From: Ochotona curzoniae
Taxonomy: Eukaryota > Chordata > Mammalia > Lagomorpha > Ochotonidae
Direction of reading: 5' to 3'
NCBI RefSeq assembly: GCF_017591425.1
Contig: NW_024466599.1
Span: forward strand, 57,859,501-57,923,500
DNA length: 64,000 bases
The position numbers were made by a program, and so were the translations under genes. Shown in pieces: positions 47,534 to 59,312 of the stretch (its first letter is position 1; each line of letters begins with the position of its first letter). The notes under the pieces were generated by a model that saw only the letters and a list, made by a program, of their open reading frames with translations, ran no database searches and had not been told where the DNA came from.

Positions 47534-47996
47534 TGTTGTGGGGTGCCAGTGAGATCATGTCAAATAAGTCTAAGGTTTATTAAAGAGTCTTTATTAAACA
47601 AACTTGGTGATAACGGGGCCCATTAGAACTAGCAAATCACAAGTCCATAGAGCAATCCAGTCAATTGGAACTCCAAGAGGAACAAATGATCATTACCCAG
47701 AAGTCCATGCATTGAGCTGAAGACCTATGTCCCATTTTCCCCAGCAATTTAAGCTATCCTAAAAGACATACACCGAATAACTAGGACACACTACAAAGCT
47801 GCAGACATTCACCTTTCCCTAGCTTCGCTGCCCACATTCCATTACTACTGGGCCTCACATCTCCTGAAGCTCTTGGTAGTACATAATGCATCTTAGCATT
47901 GCTATGTTAATGGTTCCACCCAAGCAGTGAGCAGAGGGTAAGGAGTACAGACATACAGGGGCCATACTCGGAGTTTGTCCTCAAGAAACCAAAGCA

Positions 47997-48321
47997 GGGC
48001 CCGGCGCGGTGGCGCAAGTGGTTAAAGGTCCTCGCCTTGAACGCCCGGGATCCCATGTGGGCGCCGGTTCTAATCCCGGCGGCCCCGCTTCCCTTCCAGC
48101 TCCCTGCCTGTGGCCTGGGAAAGCAGTCGAGGACGGCCCAAAGCTTTGGGAACCTGCACCCGCGTGGGAGACCAGGAAGAGGCTCCTGGCTTTGGATCGG
48201 CATAGTATCGGCCCGTTGCGCTCACTTGGGGAGTGAATCATCGGACGGAAGATCTTCCTCTCTGTCTCTCCTCTCTGTATATCCGCCTTTCCAATGAAAA
48301 AATAATAAAAATAAATCTTTA
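47997..48321 (+). mobile_element. young pika CSINE (outer)
   Basis: Nearly consensus-like, with pol III box A (TGGCGCAAGTGG, 48010-48021) and box B (GGTTCTAATCC, 48066-48076) intact. It is flanked with its guest by AAGAAACCAAAGCA (47983-47996 and 48681-48694), a perfect 14-base duplication. Its tail continues after the second SINE, at about 48653-48680. Confidence 0.97.
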
Positions 48322-48652
48322 GGGCCCGGCGCGGTGGCGCAAGTGGTTAAAGATCCTCGCCTTGCACCCCCGGGATCCCATATGGGCGCCGGTTCTAATC
48401 CCGGCAGCCCCGCTTCCCTTCCAGCTCCCTGCTTGTGGCCTGGGAAAGCAGTCGAGGACGGCCCAAAGCTTTGGGAACCTGCACCCGCGTGGGAGACCCG
48501 GAAGAGGCTCCTGGCTTCGGACCGGCATAGTATCGGCCCGTTGTGCTCACTTGGGGAGTGAATCATCGGATGGAAGATCTTCCTCTCTGTCTCTCCTCTC
48601 TGTATATCCGCCTTTCCAATGAAAAAATAATAAAAATAAATCTTTGAAAAAA
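48322..48652 (+). mobile_element. young pika CSINE inserted in the tail of the first
   Basis: Almost identical to its host; differences include 'gcaccccc' for 'gaacgccc'. It lies between two copies of AAAAATAAATCTTTA (48307-48321 and 48653-48667), which is host-tail sequence duplicated on insertion. Both pol III boxes are intact. Confidence 0.95.
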
Positions 48653-48905
48653 AAAAATAAATCTTTAAAAAAAAAAAAAAAAGAAACCAAAGCAAGCAGA
48701 TACTGGGAAGGCCAAGAATTGAGAGTGTCAGAGCGATGGAGGCACAGGACCAAGAGAATGAGCCCCTCTCTATCATGGGCCTTTATAGGGGCTTATGAGG
48801 GGAGTGGTTACACAGCAATGCATTACTGCCCCCTTGAGGTTCCAGGTGATGATAGGTGAGTGTCACGGGTGGGCAAGAGGAAACCCCTAAGTGGTGGTGG
48901 GAAGT

Positions 48906-49073
48906 AGTGGTGGTGGGGTCCCAAGGTTTTGGGCCGTCCTCTACTGCTTTCCCAGACCACAAGCAGGGAGCTGGATGGGAAATGGGGCCGCCCGGATTAT
49001 ATCCGGCGCCCATATGGGATCCCTGCGCATTCAAGGCGAGGATTTTAACCACTAGGCTATCGCGCTGGGCTCT
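48906..49073 (-). mobile_element. CSINE, 3' part missing
   Basis: Begins in the middle of the SINE ('ggtcccaaggttttgggcc') and ends in a good head ('actaggctatcgcgctgggc'). The missing tail side faces the broken LTR-A, so one event probably deleted both. Confidence 0.85.
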
Positions 49074-50234
49074 GCTGATTAAAATTATAAATTAGTTTAT
49101 AATTCTATAATACATTATAGCTTTTCTTTCTATATAAGTCACTTTATTTTTCTTGATGGATATTTTTAATTCTTACCATATGTTCTAATTTAACCATTTT
49201 AATCATAGTGGAAAGATAAAAATATAGTAAGTAAATAAAATGACTCAAGAACATTATCCTCCAGGGAAAGCCATTGTGACCATCTTATTGTACTCCTGCC
49301 AGGGTTGTGCTTTCTTCTGTAGCAAGCTTTACTTTAAACAATTGTGTTTCTACATATTATTTTGGAATTTCTCATAAAAATCATATATATCAAACAAATT
49401 CTTACATGTGCTTTCCTTTTTCCCAAATTCCCCATGCTTATTTCTTTCAATTTTTAGAAATGCTTGTGATGATTTTGACAAGTTCCAATATATTAACATC
49501 AGGATGTAGCTGAAAATCACAGCTTATTTGTCAACCAATTGGAGGCACGGCTGCTTTTTTAAATGATGGAATTATTTGCTGAAGAATGTAATATGGATGT
49601 GAATTTTTATAATCAACATATATTTGCCATTCGTGTGTAGGTTATCCATGCACACACACACGTATATGCAGAGAGACACTCATGTATGAGTAGCTGAAAT
49701 GCCTTCTGAGAAATGTGTCAGTTGGCTTCATCAGTGTGTGAGCATCATAGCTTGTACTTACCTGAACCTACATGGTACAGATAAGCTACAAAGTAAATAC
49801 ATACATATTTATGTATATGTGTATGTACATGTATATGCAATAGACTATTGCTCCTAGAATCATGCTGAACTAAACAAGCCATGGTTAATTTAAATGCAAG
49901 AGAAAATGATGCCTTCAAGAGATGACATTTACACAACATGTAGAAATATGAGGCTTTTGCTATTACATTGTATACTCTTTCATAGTAAATTTTTTTTAAA
50001 GGGGAAGTGTGCACTCAAAAACAATAATAAGAATATATTACAGTTGATATGTAAATCAATACCATTGTCATTTATTATCAAGTATTATGTGGTGTTCACA
50101 ATTGCTTCCATTATATGCGTTTATACTACCTGCAGCACAGTCCTTTTAGTTGCACCATCAACCCCACAAATATGTGAGTTCTGCATTGCCCAACAGTGTC
50201 ACAATTGCTACCATGTGATATGCTAGGCATACCC
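49074..50234. other. unique AT-rich DNA
   Basis: No gene or repeat recognised, apart from short CA and TATG runs near 49650 and 49800-49840. Confidence 0.5.
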
Positions 50235-50455
50235 TCAGAAGTAGTAGGTGATGGCTCAGGTACGTAGGTCCCTGACATCCATATGGGAGATCTGGATTCA
50301 TTTCCAGGCTGCTAAGATCAGCCCTGACTGCTGCAGGCATTTGCAGAGTCAACCAGGTGCTAGAATATTTTGTCTGTTTGCATATCTGTCTCTCTCTCTC
50401 TATTTGTCTGGCTTCTCTTTCCAGGTCTCTTTCTTTTCAAATAAAAATAATGAAG
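50235..50455 (+). mobile_element. CSINE relic
   Basis: 'gacatccatatgggagatct', 'aagatcagccctgactgctg' and 'cttttcaaataaaaataatg' remain. The central third is deleted. Confidence 0.6.
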
Positions 50456-51297
50456 CTAAATTTGAAAAAAGAGATATGTACACTTTAAGAAATAGCTTCA
50501 GATTATTCAATATTATCAGGATACCCACTACAGTAACACTTTTTCAACTCCATTATAATATTGAGGGACAGCCATCATAAATGCATTTTATGGTTTACTA
50601 ATGTCCTTACAGGATACATGTTTGTACTCAAATACACATGCAGTATCTGACTCAAGATGCTATAACTCAGGCTTTTCTGTTTTATTTCAGTGCAACAATG
50701 ATACACTTGCAGTAGGAGACTTGCTTTGAATTTTTCCTGTCTGTCTTCTCTCAGGTTAGTAAAACATGGTAGGTCACTCTCACAATGCTGGATATTGGAA
50801 GCAAGCTTGAGATCCCAGGAAATGTTGCAAACATGAGCATAATATCAGTTAAATTGGCATTGTGGGTTGACATAGTAAAGCTTTGGAGAAAAGGACACAC
50901 ATAAGCTAAAGTTAGGAATGTGGAAATGTATGTAACTTGTTTCAATATAAGGGAGAAGAGTTTAGCAATACCGATATTCGTAATATGCTTGTCCTTTGAT
51001 CTATAATTAACTACCTCATGCTAAAAGGTACAAATGGAATATTCATATTTTTACCACTTAACATTTGAATTAGATTAGTCATTGTAGCCTTGCTCATAAT
51101 ATCAAAAGATTTAACACGGGTTAAAAGTTGAACTCTATGATGTTTTTTATGACATTACTGAGTTTAATAAATGATTTGCTAAAGATTAAATGCACCAGAA
51201 TTTTGAGAAGTAACGACTAAATGTGCTTCAATGTTTTAAATATTTGTCTGAGTATCTTGTGCTGTGATCTTTAAGATATTTATAATTTCTTAGTTTT
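50456..51297. other. unique AT-rich DNA
   Basis: No gene or repeat recognised. Confidence 0.5.
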
Positions 51298-51632
51298 TTA
51301 AAAGATTTATTTATTTTTATTGGAAAGGCAGATATTCAGAGAGGAGGAGAGGCAGAGAAAGATCTTCTGTCAGCTGATTCACTCTCCCTCCCCCCGCCCA
51401 AGTGGCTGCAATGGCCAGAGCTGAGCTGATCTGAAGCCAGGAGCCAGGAGCTTCTTCCCAGTCTGTCATGTGGATGCATGGTCCCAAGCTTTGGACCATC
51501 CTCTACTATTTTCCCAGGCCACAAACAGGGAGATGGAAAGGAAGCAGAGCAGCTGGAGTATGAACTGGGGCCCACATGGGATCATGGCACATGCAAGGTG
51601 AGAATTTAGCCAATAGGCTATCACACTGGGCC
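51298..51632 (-). mobile_element. CSINE, full length
   Basis: Tail 'aaagatttatttatttttat', body 'cagagctgagctgatctgaa', head 'ccaataggctatcacactgg'. A short C-rich expansion lies at about 51386-51400. Confidence 0.85.
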
Positions 51633-54600
51633 CTTCTTAGTTCTTTTCAAATGGAATTTTAAGTTACCATGTGCTCGTTCATAGGAGCAGACATCAATAC
51701 TCATCCACATGATCTAAAGAAAGTTTCTATCTAAAGCTATGTTTCAGAAGGCTGGATAGACATGCTCATACCTTAGTCATACCTTAGTTTACTATTTACC
51801 AGTACATATTCTACGAATGTTAAGTACATAGGATTCTCTGAGCAAAGCGAGTTCCAGAATAAAACAAAGCATGATTTATTACATAAGCCTTCTCTATAAA
51901 TTTGATTCAACACATTGACACCATAAAGTCTCTGAGAAACTTTATAACCAAATTAACACAATGCAATCTAATTTACTTAAAAAAATTATCTGGCCATGGA
52001 GTCATTTTGTAACGGTAAATTTAACAATTTGTGTAATATACTGTTTAATCTGTTGGATTTGTTCTTAGGCCCCTGGGAGAATTTTAAAACAGATGAGGGA
52101 TGGGTGAATACTGAAAGACCGGTGTTTATTACATCTGACCCAGAAATGTACAGCACACTGGCAACACACAGTGGTCCATGCACCAGGTGTACTCCTGCAG
52201 GAGTGGGCAGAGATCCAAAGCATGGATAAGATATCATGAAACCACAAGACATGTAGACAAGAGTGGGAAAGTGTAAAAAACAAAAAACCCTTCAGGTGAG
52301 AGCTGATTTTTAGTATCACATTTTATCTCGTAAGCCCTATTCATCATGGAAAGCACATAACAATATCATCCATACAGGCACCTAGGAAATGTTGGTAAAA
52401 TCCATCAAAACTCAGGACAAACTATTCTGTAGGGGAATCAGCCAGATCAGCCCCATCAGTCCGTCACTGAGGCTCTACACAGGCGCTGAGCTTGTGCTTG
52501 GCAGTGTGCATCTATGATTGTGGCTCCAATCATTGCTAACGCATTACATCTCTCAGTAAGAATCATGGAATCCCAGCTGGTCAGAATTGGGAGAAGAAAC
52601 AGAGATTGTTACTTGCCATGGCTCATTTTTATAAAAGTAAAATGGAAAATCGGGGAGAAAGTTTCACTGAGAACACAAGATTGATTTTACAATTGGTTAA
52701 AAATGCAAATTTTGAAATCAGAACATTTTTGTTTTGGCTAGAGTTTTACACTTTGTTAATCATGCAAACTCCAGCAAGCTTATATTCACTCAGCTTCATA
52801 TTTTGTCCTTAAACAATTCTACAACTGCAATCAATGTGAAAAAACGGATGGAACATTATTGTCATCTAGTGAGTAATAAATGGTAGCTGAGAGTAGAAGT
52901 AATTATTTTAGCAGTGACATCAGAAAAGAAAGAAAGCATAAAATTTGCAGGTTCAAGTTGAATTCCAACAGGTTTTCTATTTTTTTTTTTTTTTGCCTCA
53001 TTTATGTGAAGCAGAATTCTCCAGGAAAAAAAATAGGACCAAATAGAACTGTGTTATGTATATAAACACAGATCTAAATATATGAACATTTGTTGTAATG
53101 ATTCAGTCCACAATGAATATGGAAGCTGGCACATCCAAGTCATAAACCCACAAGCAAGAGACCCATAGAGTCAGTGCCATAATCCTAGTTCAAATCCAAA
53201 ATACTGAAACATAATAAGCTTCTGTCTCAAAGGCTAACAGACTCAAAACTCGAGAATTGTGGTGTCAGTTTGAATTTAAATGCAGGAAGATGTTGATGCC
53301 ATGGTGTGAAAGTAGGCAAGCCTGAAAATTCTCTCTTACTCAAAGGAGAGTCTTCCTTTTTCTTCTTTTCAACCTTTCATCTAATTGGAAAAGACCTACA
53401 TGCATCACGTAAAGGCAACCTGATTTACCAAGTGCAAGAATTTCAATGTGAATTTGATCATAAAACAACTTCACAGAAATGTCAGAACAATATTTCATCA
53501 AATATCTGGGAACTGTGTGGTCAGACAAGTTAACACATACATTTGACTATCACATTATCTCTTAACTTATAAATGAGAAACAGTACTAGCTTTCTCATGC
53601 TTATAAAGAATCATGAAAACTGCATTATATTTATTTATTTATTTTTATCTACCCATCCATTTACTGCTCTGCTTATCCATCCAACTCATTCATATATCAG
53701 TTAAAATTGCTTTGATCATCTGTCAGCTTTAGGTACTCTTTTTCTATGATTAGGTATTTCAGAAATAAGTAGGAAAAAGTGAAATGGGCTTTTCAAGGAC
53801 TTGAAAAGAAGTTGAGTAACCAGGAGAGATTCTTTGGGAACACTTCCTAGATTTGCCATAAGGTATAGAAAATAATCAGTGGGTTTCATGAAACCCTAAA
53901 AGGCCAATCCATCTTTACTCTTCTCTCCAAGGCAGCTTATATCACAAAGCCAAAGAAATTCAATAAAACATTATGTGTAAAAACAAATCTACTGTGCAGA
54001 ATGCCTTTGAAATGGACCTTGACTTCCATTTTACAGTCATTTTCCTGGTGTTAATCCAACATATTCTCCCCAGGTGTTTTCTCCTGAGCATTTACACCGT
54101 GGCTTACAGTGTTAATAAATGCAATATTAGTGTTACAGGACTTATTGTAAGCTACACAAATTCTAATCATCAGGATTTGTGACTGACTACTTCTTCAGTT
54201 CATCTTGAATATTTGTCCCGTGAATATTTTCTCTTTCAAAATGAGCAAAGTTATGCAAAACTTCCGTAAACAAAATAGAAAAAAATTCTCTCATTTTAAT
54301 CAAATCGTGTTTACATCCTGGTATAATCTGTGTCACATTCTGGTCAGATGAATTACGAACAAGTTCTGGAATTCATGTCTATGAGCCAGTCCTGATGAAA
54401 GCCTGCAGCCACAACTTACTGCCATAACCTGCAGCTGTGGATATTGCTCTACCAATGGAGGTGTGGGGGTTGCATAGAGGGAGCAACGCATAAGGCTAGA
54501 AGGACAAGATGGAGCTTCATCCTTCCTGCTTGCATCTCTTTGGCTTTGTTGCACTAAGTTGCACCCAACAGTGATTTTCCATCTCTATAGGAACAGTGAC

Positions 54601-55078
54601 TCCTGGTAACAGCAGTCGAATTCAGTTTACAGAATTTTTTTCCCTTTTATATGTTCTCCACAAAGTCTCAGCCTAAAGAAGATCCTGCTCAAATTTCAGA
54701 AACGTCAGTAATAACCATGAGGGGTCCCCTCCTCAGAGTTCTTGCACCTCAGCCTCCTGAAGTAATACGAGCCCCGCTGGGCAGCAGCTCCTCCTGCTTT
54801 GTCTCTTTTGTCTTCCTCTGGGTCTCTAGGATTTATTACTTGTAATATGTTTCATTCTTGCCGTGCCCTTGGAGGTAGAAGCTGTTTCTGTTGCTGAAAC
54901 CTCCTTCATTCCTTGGCCTATTATTGTTCTTCAGTTAGTTTATTGTTAATCTATCTAACAATTCTTTCTATTGAGTTAAAGCAACTTTTGTGATTTTTGT
55001 CTTCCCACTGGGTACTTACTAATTCTTTAACCTTCTGTCATAAGTAATCTGGCATATTGGATTCTGATTGCTCAGTAT
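51633..55078. other. longest repeat-poor stretch; unique DNA
   Basis: No CSINE, LTR or L1 seen over about 3.4 kb, unusual here. Short frames (up to 88 codons) around 51990-52320 and 54330-54845 have no recognisable features. A T14 run lies near 52981. Confidence 0.45.
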
Positions 55079-55410
55079 CGGGGCAGACATTTGCATGGTG
55101 GTTAAGACACCATTTGGTAAGGTCCGCAATGTGGCATAGCAAATGCAGCAACTGCCTGCAGTTCTCACATTCCATGTGGGAACCCGCTTTTGATCCATCT
55201 CCATGCAAATGCATATGGGATGTAATCAGAAGATGGCTCAAGTGCTTGGGTTCCTGAATCTATGTGGAAGCCCCAGATGAAGTTCCTGGCTCCTGGCTTC
55301 AGCCTGGCCATCATGACCATTTAGGTAGTGAACCAGAAAATCGAAGATTCTTTCCCTCTCTCTCTCTCTCTCTCTGAAACTCTGACTTTCAAATAAATAA
55401 GTATTTTAAA
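55079..55410 (+). mobile_element. CSINE, old form, with TC microsatellite
   Basis: 'cagacatttgcatggtggtt' head, 'gctcaagtgcttgggttcct' body (old form), (TC)n at 55355-55374, tail 'caaataaataagtatttt'. Confidence 0.8.
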
Positions 55411-55436
55411 GATAAGATGATATCACTCAGGATGTC

Positions 55437-55670
55437 TATATCTCAAGTCAAAATACCAGGGATAGAGTCCCAGCTCTGCCCCAATTTCAATTCTAGATCC
55501 ATGCTGTGCATACCTGGTGGGGGCGGAGGCAGGGGAGAGGAGTTCATGGCTTAACCAGTAGGGTCCCAGGAATCCACACAGGAGACATGGTCTAAGTTCC
55601 CATGGTTGGTGAACCAGCAGGTGGAAAATCTGTATCACTCTCTATATGCCTCTTAAGTAAACAAATAACA
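55437..55670 (+). mobile_element. CSINE, highly eroded
   Basis: 'cagggatagagtcccagctc' and 'ggtgaaccagcaggtggaaa' suggest the body and 3' section, with an unrelated or rearranged centre. Confidence 0.4.
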
Positions 55671-56051
55671 ATGTTTAGTGGCCCATCTTAGTTCAGGAGT
55701 AGAGAAAGTAAGGAATCTATATATCTTACCATGAGAACATCCACAGAGATATATAGAATCAACTAAAGATAAAGAGAATAATTTGAGGAATACTTTACTG
55801 TGTTCCCTGTGACATGCTACCACAGTAAACTCTTGCATCCTATTGTTAGCACTTGCCTGGGTCAACAGTTTTGCTGATCACTGCCTCAATGCATAGGTAG
55901 CTAATAACACTTCTTCTTTCACAATGAAGACAACCAGACAACCTGAAATAATGACCTAGGACAAGGCCATCTATAGTGCATTTCCATTCCATTATCTTAT
56001 TGCTCAACACATATATATCTCACATGATTTTCACCTTCTTTTTTTGCTTTA
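55671..56051. other. unique DNA
   Basis: No gene or repeat recognised. Confidence 0.5.
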
Positions 56052-56075
56052 AAGATTTATTTATTTATTTATTTT

Positions 56076-56397
56076 AAAGATTTATTTTTATTATTTTTTC
56101 ATTGGAAAGGCGGATATACAGAGAGGAGAGACAGAGAGGAAGATCTTCCGTCTGATGATTCACTCCCCAAGTGAGCGCAATGGCCGATACTATGCCGATC
56201 CAAAGCCAGGAGCCTCTTCTGGGTCTCCCACGCGGGTGCAGGGTCCCAAAGCTTTGGGCCGTCCTCGGCTGCTTTCCCGGGCCACAGGCAGGGAGCTGGA
56301 AGGGAAGCGGGGCTGCCGGGATTAGAACCGGCGCCCATATGGGATCCCGGGCTTGCAGGGTGAGGACCTTAACCACTTGTGCCACCGCGCCGGGCCC
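56076..56397 (-). mobile_element. young pika CSINE inserted in the tail of another
   Basis: Nearly consensus-like in reverse, ending 'gccaccgcgccgggccc'. It is flanked by AAGATTTATTTATTT (56052-56066 and 56398-56412), which is the tail of the older SINE on its right. Confidence 0.95.
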
Positions 56398-56681
56398 AAG
56401 ATTTATTTATTTTTGTTGCAAAGTCAGTTATACAGAAAGAAGGAGAGACAGAGAGGAAGATCTTCCATCTGATGATTCACTCACCAAGTGACTGCAGTGG
56501 CTGGAGTTGAACCAGTCCAAAGCCAGGAGCCAGGATTTGGGCTGGCCTTGACTGCTTTCTCAGGCCATAAGCAGGGAGCTGGATGGGAAGTGGGGGCTAC
56601 CGGGATTAAAACTGGTGCCCATATGGGATCTCGGTACATACGAGGCGAGGACTTTAGCTGCTAGGTTACCGCGTTGGGCCC
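56398..56681 (-). mobile_element. CSINE hosting the young copy
   Basis: Same strand as its guest. Clearly older ('gttgcaaagtcagttataca', 'gggattaaaactggtgccca') and lacks about 40 bases of the body after 'agccaggagccagg'. Confidence 0.88.
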
Positions 56682-57988
56682 TATCTTCACATTTTTTTTT
56701 TTAACTCGTTTCTGTACCGGAGTGCACTAGAGGGATTCCATCACACCAAAAGATCTTAATAATCATGTAAATATTGTGCAGTGACTTAGAGTATTACATG
56801 TAATTTGAAATAAAATGTTATTAATGACAGAAATGTATTTTAATAATTGAGTGTGATTTATAAATAATAGATTTATAATAAAGTTTAACAAGGTAGGCAT
56901 TTGAGGTAGAAGATTAGAGAAAAGTCCTTCTCGTCATTTGAAATCACATCACAAAGGATCCAGAATGGCTAAATAGGGAGAAACTATACTGACATCCGCC
57001 ACAGATGGATATCAAAAAGCAAAGGAAGGGCAAAGCTTTTAGGGAACTCTCTGAGAGAAATTCTCAGTGAAGTGACAGAGCAAGATGGAGACTCCATCAA
57101 GAGGTGAAAAGCGAGAGTAGATACATAGCTTCAGCCATATGCCTCTGGTGGCTCCTTTGCATACACAGACAGAGCCTGGGTGCCAAGTGTCATCTTCCCA
57201 GGCAAGGTGAAACTGTCACACCATAGGCCAGTGGTGGCTTTGAGTAAGAGATTTGCACAGTCCTCAATGATTTTGTTTCTGGTCTGGAAAACTGGCAGGG
57301 AGCTGAGCAACTCCTTTGCTCCAGGAAGAGAGACCATGTTACATCTCTACCTCTTTCCCCACCAAAGAAATAGCTTCAGTTTGTAGAGCTGCAACTGCAG
57401 TCAATCTCTGTCCTGACTCAGGGAATGGCGGGCATCTTAAGTTGTGGATGGTGCATTTCACAGGGAGGGAGTGGACTCCCTGCATACTATGACTGTGAGA
57501 TTCTGGGCACAAGCCACATAACTGGGAAGGACAAAGAGTGTGGCTGGGTCCCTGTGAATGTACTTGGTCTGACTGTGGGAGCTCAAAGCACCGTGCGCCC
57601 TCCCAGAGGACTCAAGGGACATACATTTAAGTAGGTCAAGGCTCTGCATGATAGGTAAACCTGAGTGGGTGGAGTGTATAGGCCCTGTGAGCTCACCATA
57701 GGCTATGAATCATCTGGTACACACTGTCACAGAGAAGAACTGTAATTGTAAACATATTAGTCAACTCCAAAATCCCCTCCCATTATTGACTGTAGCTAAC
57801 AGCAATGTACTGTGCACAATTCAAATGTTTCTCTGGAGATTTGTCCACCCAGAGAAAATAACCAGAGCTCCTTTATCCCGTCCAATACATATACCAAGAT
57901 CTCCAGAGCAAGCATTACACACTCCACTGAGCCAGAGGGACACATTTGAAAGAATGAAGTCTTCAATAATAGTAATGAAAAGACCCTG

Positions 57989-58308
57989 GGGCCAGTGTTG
58001 TGTTATAATGGATTAAGTCACCACTTGCATCAAATATGAGTGCCAGTTTACATCTCAGAGTCTCCACTTATGATCCAATTCTCTATAATGAACCTGGAAA
58101 AGCAATGAAAGATGGTCCAAGCACTTGGACCATTGCACCCACTAGGCAGACCCAGAAGAAGCTCGTGATTTTAGCCATAACACAGACCTGGTTGTCGTAG
58201 CCATTTGGGTAGTAAACCAATGGATGGAGAGTTCTCTCTCTTTCTATCTTGTCCACCCTCTGTATAGCTCTTCCTTTTAAATAAATAAGTTAAATATTTT
58301 AAAAATAA
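57989..58308 (+). mobile_element. CSINE in L1, old form
   Basis: Head 'ggggccagtgttgtgttata', body 'aagatggtccaagcacttgg' (old form), tail 'aaataaataagttaaatatt'. Confidence 0.8.
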
Positions 58309-58367
58309 ACTGACTCCCAGAACAAAGAACAGCAAGTTTTGTCTCAGACATGTAAAATTAATGTAGA

Positions 58368-58642
58368 GAGGTTGGTGCGGTGGTGCAGCACGCTAATCCT
58401 CTATTCTGTGATGTAGGAATCCCATAGGGTGCTGATTGACATCCCAGCTGCTCCACTCCCAATCTGACTCTCTGCTTGTGGCCTGGGAAAGCATTGGAAC
58501 ATGACACCAGGTGGGATCCTGCTCCCACAAATCAGCTCAGCTCTGGTCATTGCAGCCATTTGGGAAGTGAACCAGTGACAGAAGACCTTCTATGTCTGCA
58601 TCCTTCTCTCTGTAAAATCTACCTTTCAAATAAAAATAATTT
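58368..58642 (+). mobile_element. CSINE in L1, internal deletion
   Basis: Head 'gttggtgcggtggtgcagca', box B area 'gaatcccatagggtgctgat', then a shortened body ('ggatcctgctcccacaaatc') and tail 'caaataaaaataattt'. Confidence 0.8.
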
Positions 58643-58685
58643 AAAAAATCAATGTACAAATACAAGAATAAAGAACAAAAGGCTT

Positions 58686-59012
58686 GGCCTGGCACGGTGG
58701 CCTGGCACGGTAGCCTAGCGGCTAAAGGCCTTGCCTTGCACGCACCAGGGTTCCCATAGAGGCACCAATTCTAGTTGTAACGGCCCCACTTCCCATCCAG
58801 CTCCCTGCTTGTGGCCTGCGAAAGCAGTCGAGGACGGCCCAAAACCTTGGGACCCTACACCCGCATGTGAGACCCAGAAGAGGCTCCTGACTCCTGGCTT
58901 CAGGTTGACTTAGCTCTGGCTGTTGTGGCCACTTAAGGAATGAATCATCAGACGTAAGATCTTCCTCTCTGTCTCTCCTCCTCTCTGTATATCTGACTTT
59001 CCAATTAAAAAA
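58686..59012 (+). mobile_element. CSINE in L1, pika-type, head duplicated
   Basis: Starts with GGCCTGGCACGGT twice in tandem (58686-58698 and 58699-58711), then a normal body ('agcagtcgaggacggcccaa') and an A tail. Possible duplicated flank AGAACAAAA at both ends. Confidence 0.85.
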
Positions 59013-59285
59013 AAAGAGAGAGAGAACAAAAAGGCAACATGACTCCCCCAAAAGAATGTTCATCTATTAATATCAGAGTGTGAAGAAGAGGAAATTGATA
59101 AATGACTAGAAATAAATGCAAAAGAATGATCAGGATTAATCAAGAGAACAGAGAAGCAGTTATATGAAATAAGGAAGTTTGCTGATTATATTGATGGGAA
59201 ATTCTGCAAACAAATGAAACTACTAAATAAAAATAAAAATCAGATGGAAATATTAGTAACACAGGTTTAATAACTGAAAGTTACA

Positions 59286-59312
59286 CATACACACACACAC
59301 ACTCACACTCTT
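59286..59312 (+). repeat. (CA)n microsatellite
   Basis: Interrupted CA run inside the L1. Confidence 0.8.

Larger units (their letters stand above)
47534..48905 (-). mobile_element. LTR-A, carrying two stacked SINEs, U3 end lost
   Basis: Starts TGTTGTGGGGTGCCAGTGAG and follows the 36553 copy in reverse. It is interrupted from 47997 to 48680 by young CSINEs and resumes with 'aagcaagcagatactggg' through 'ggcctttataggggcttatg'. It stops matching near 48905, where a minus-strand SINE begins in mid-body, so the U3 end was removed by deletion or recombination. Confidence 0.8.

Noticed and set aside
48010..48076. tRNA gene (box A and box B present)
   Set aside because: The boxes belong to the tRNA-derived head of a CSINE. 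No acceptor stem or tRNA fold is complete.
48222..48776. 184-codon minus-strand open frame, the longest in the window
   Set aside because: It is the reverse complement of a young CSINE and its tail (poly-F/L from the T runs). Similar frames appear in every intact CSINE.
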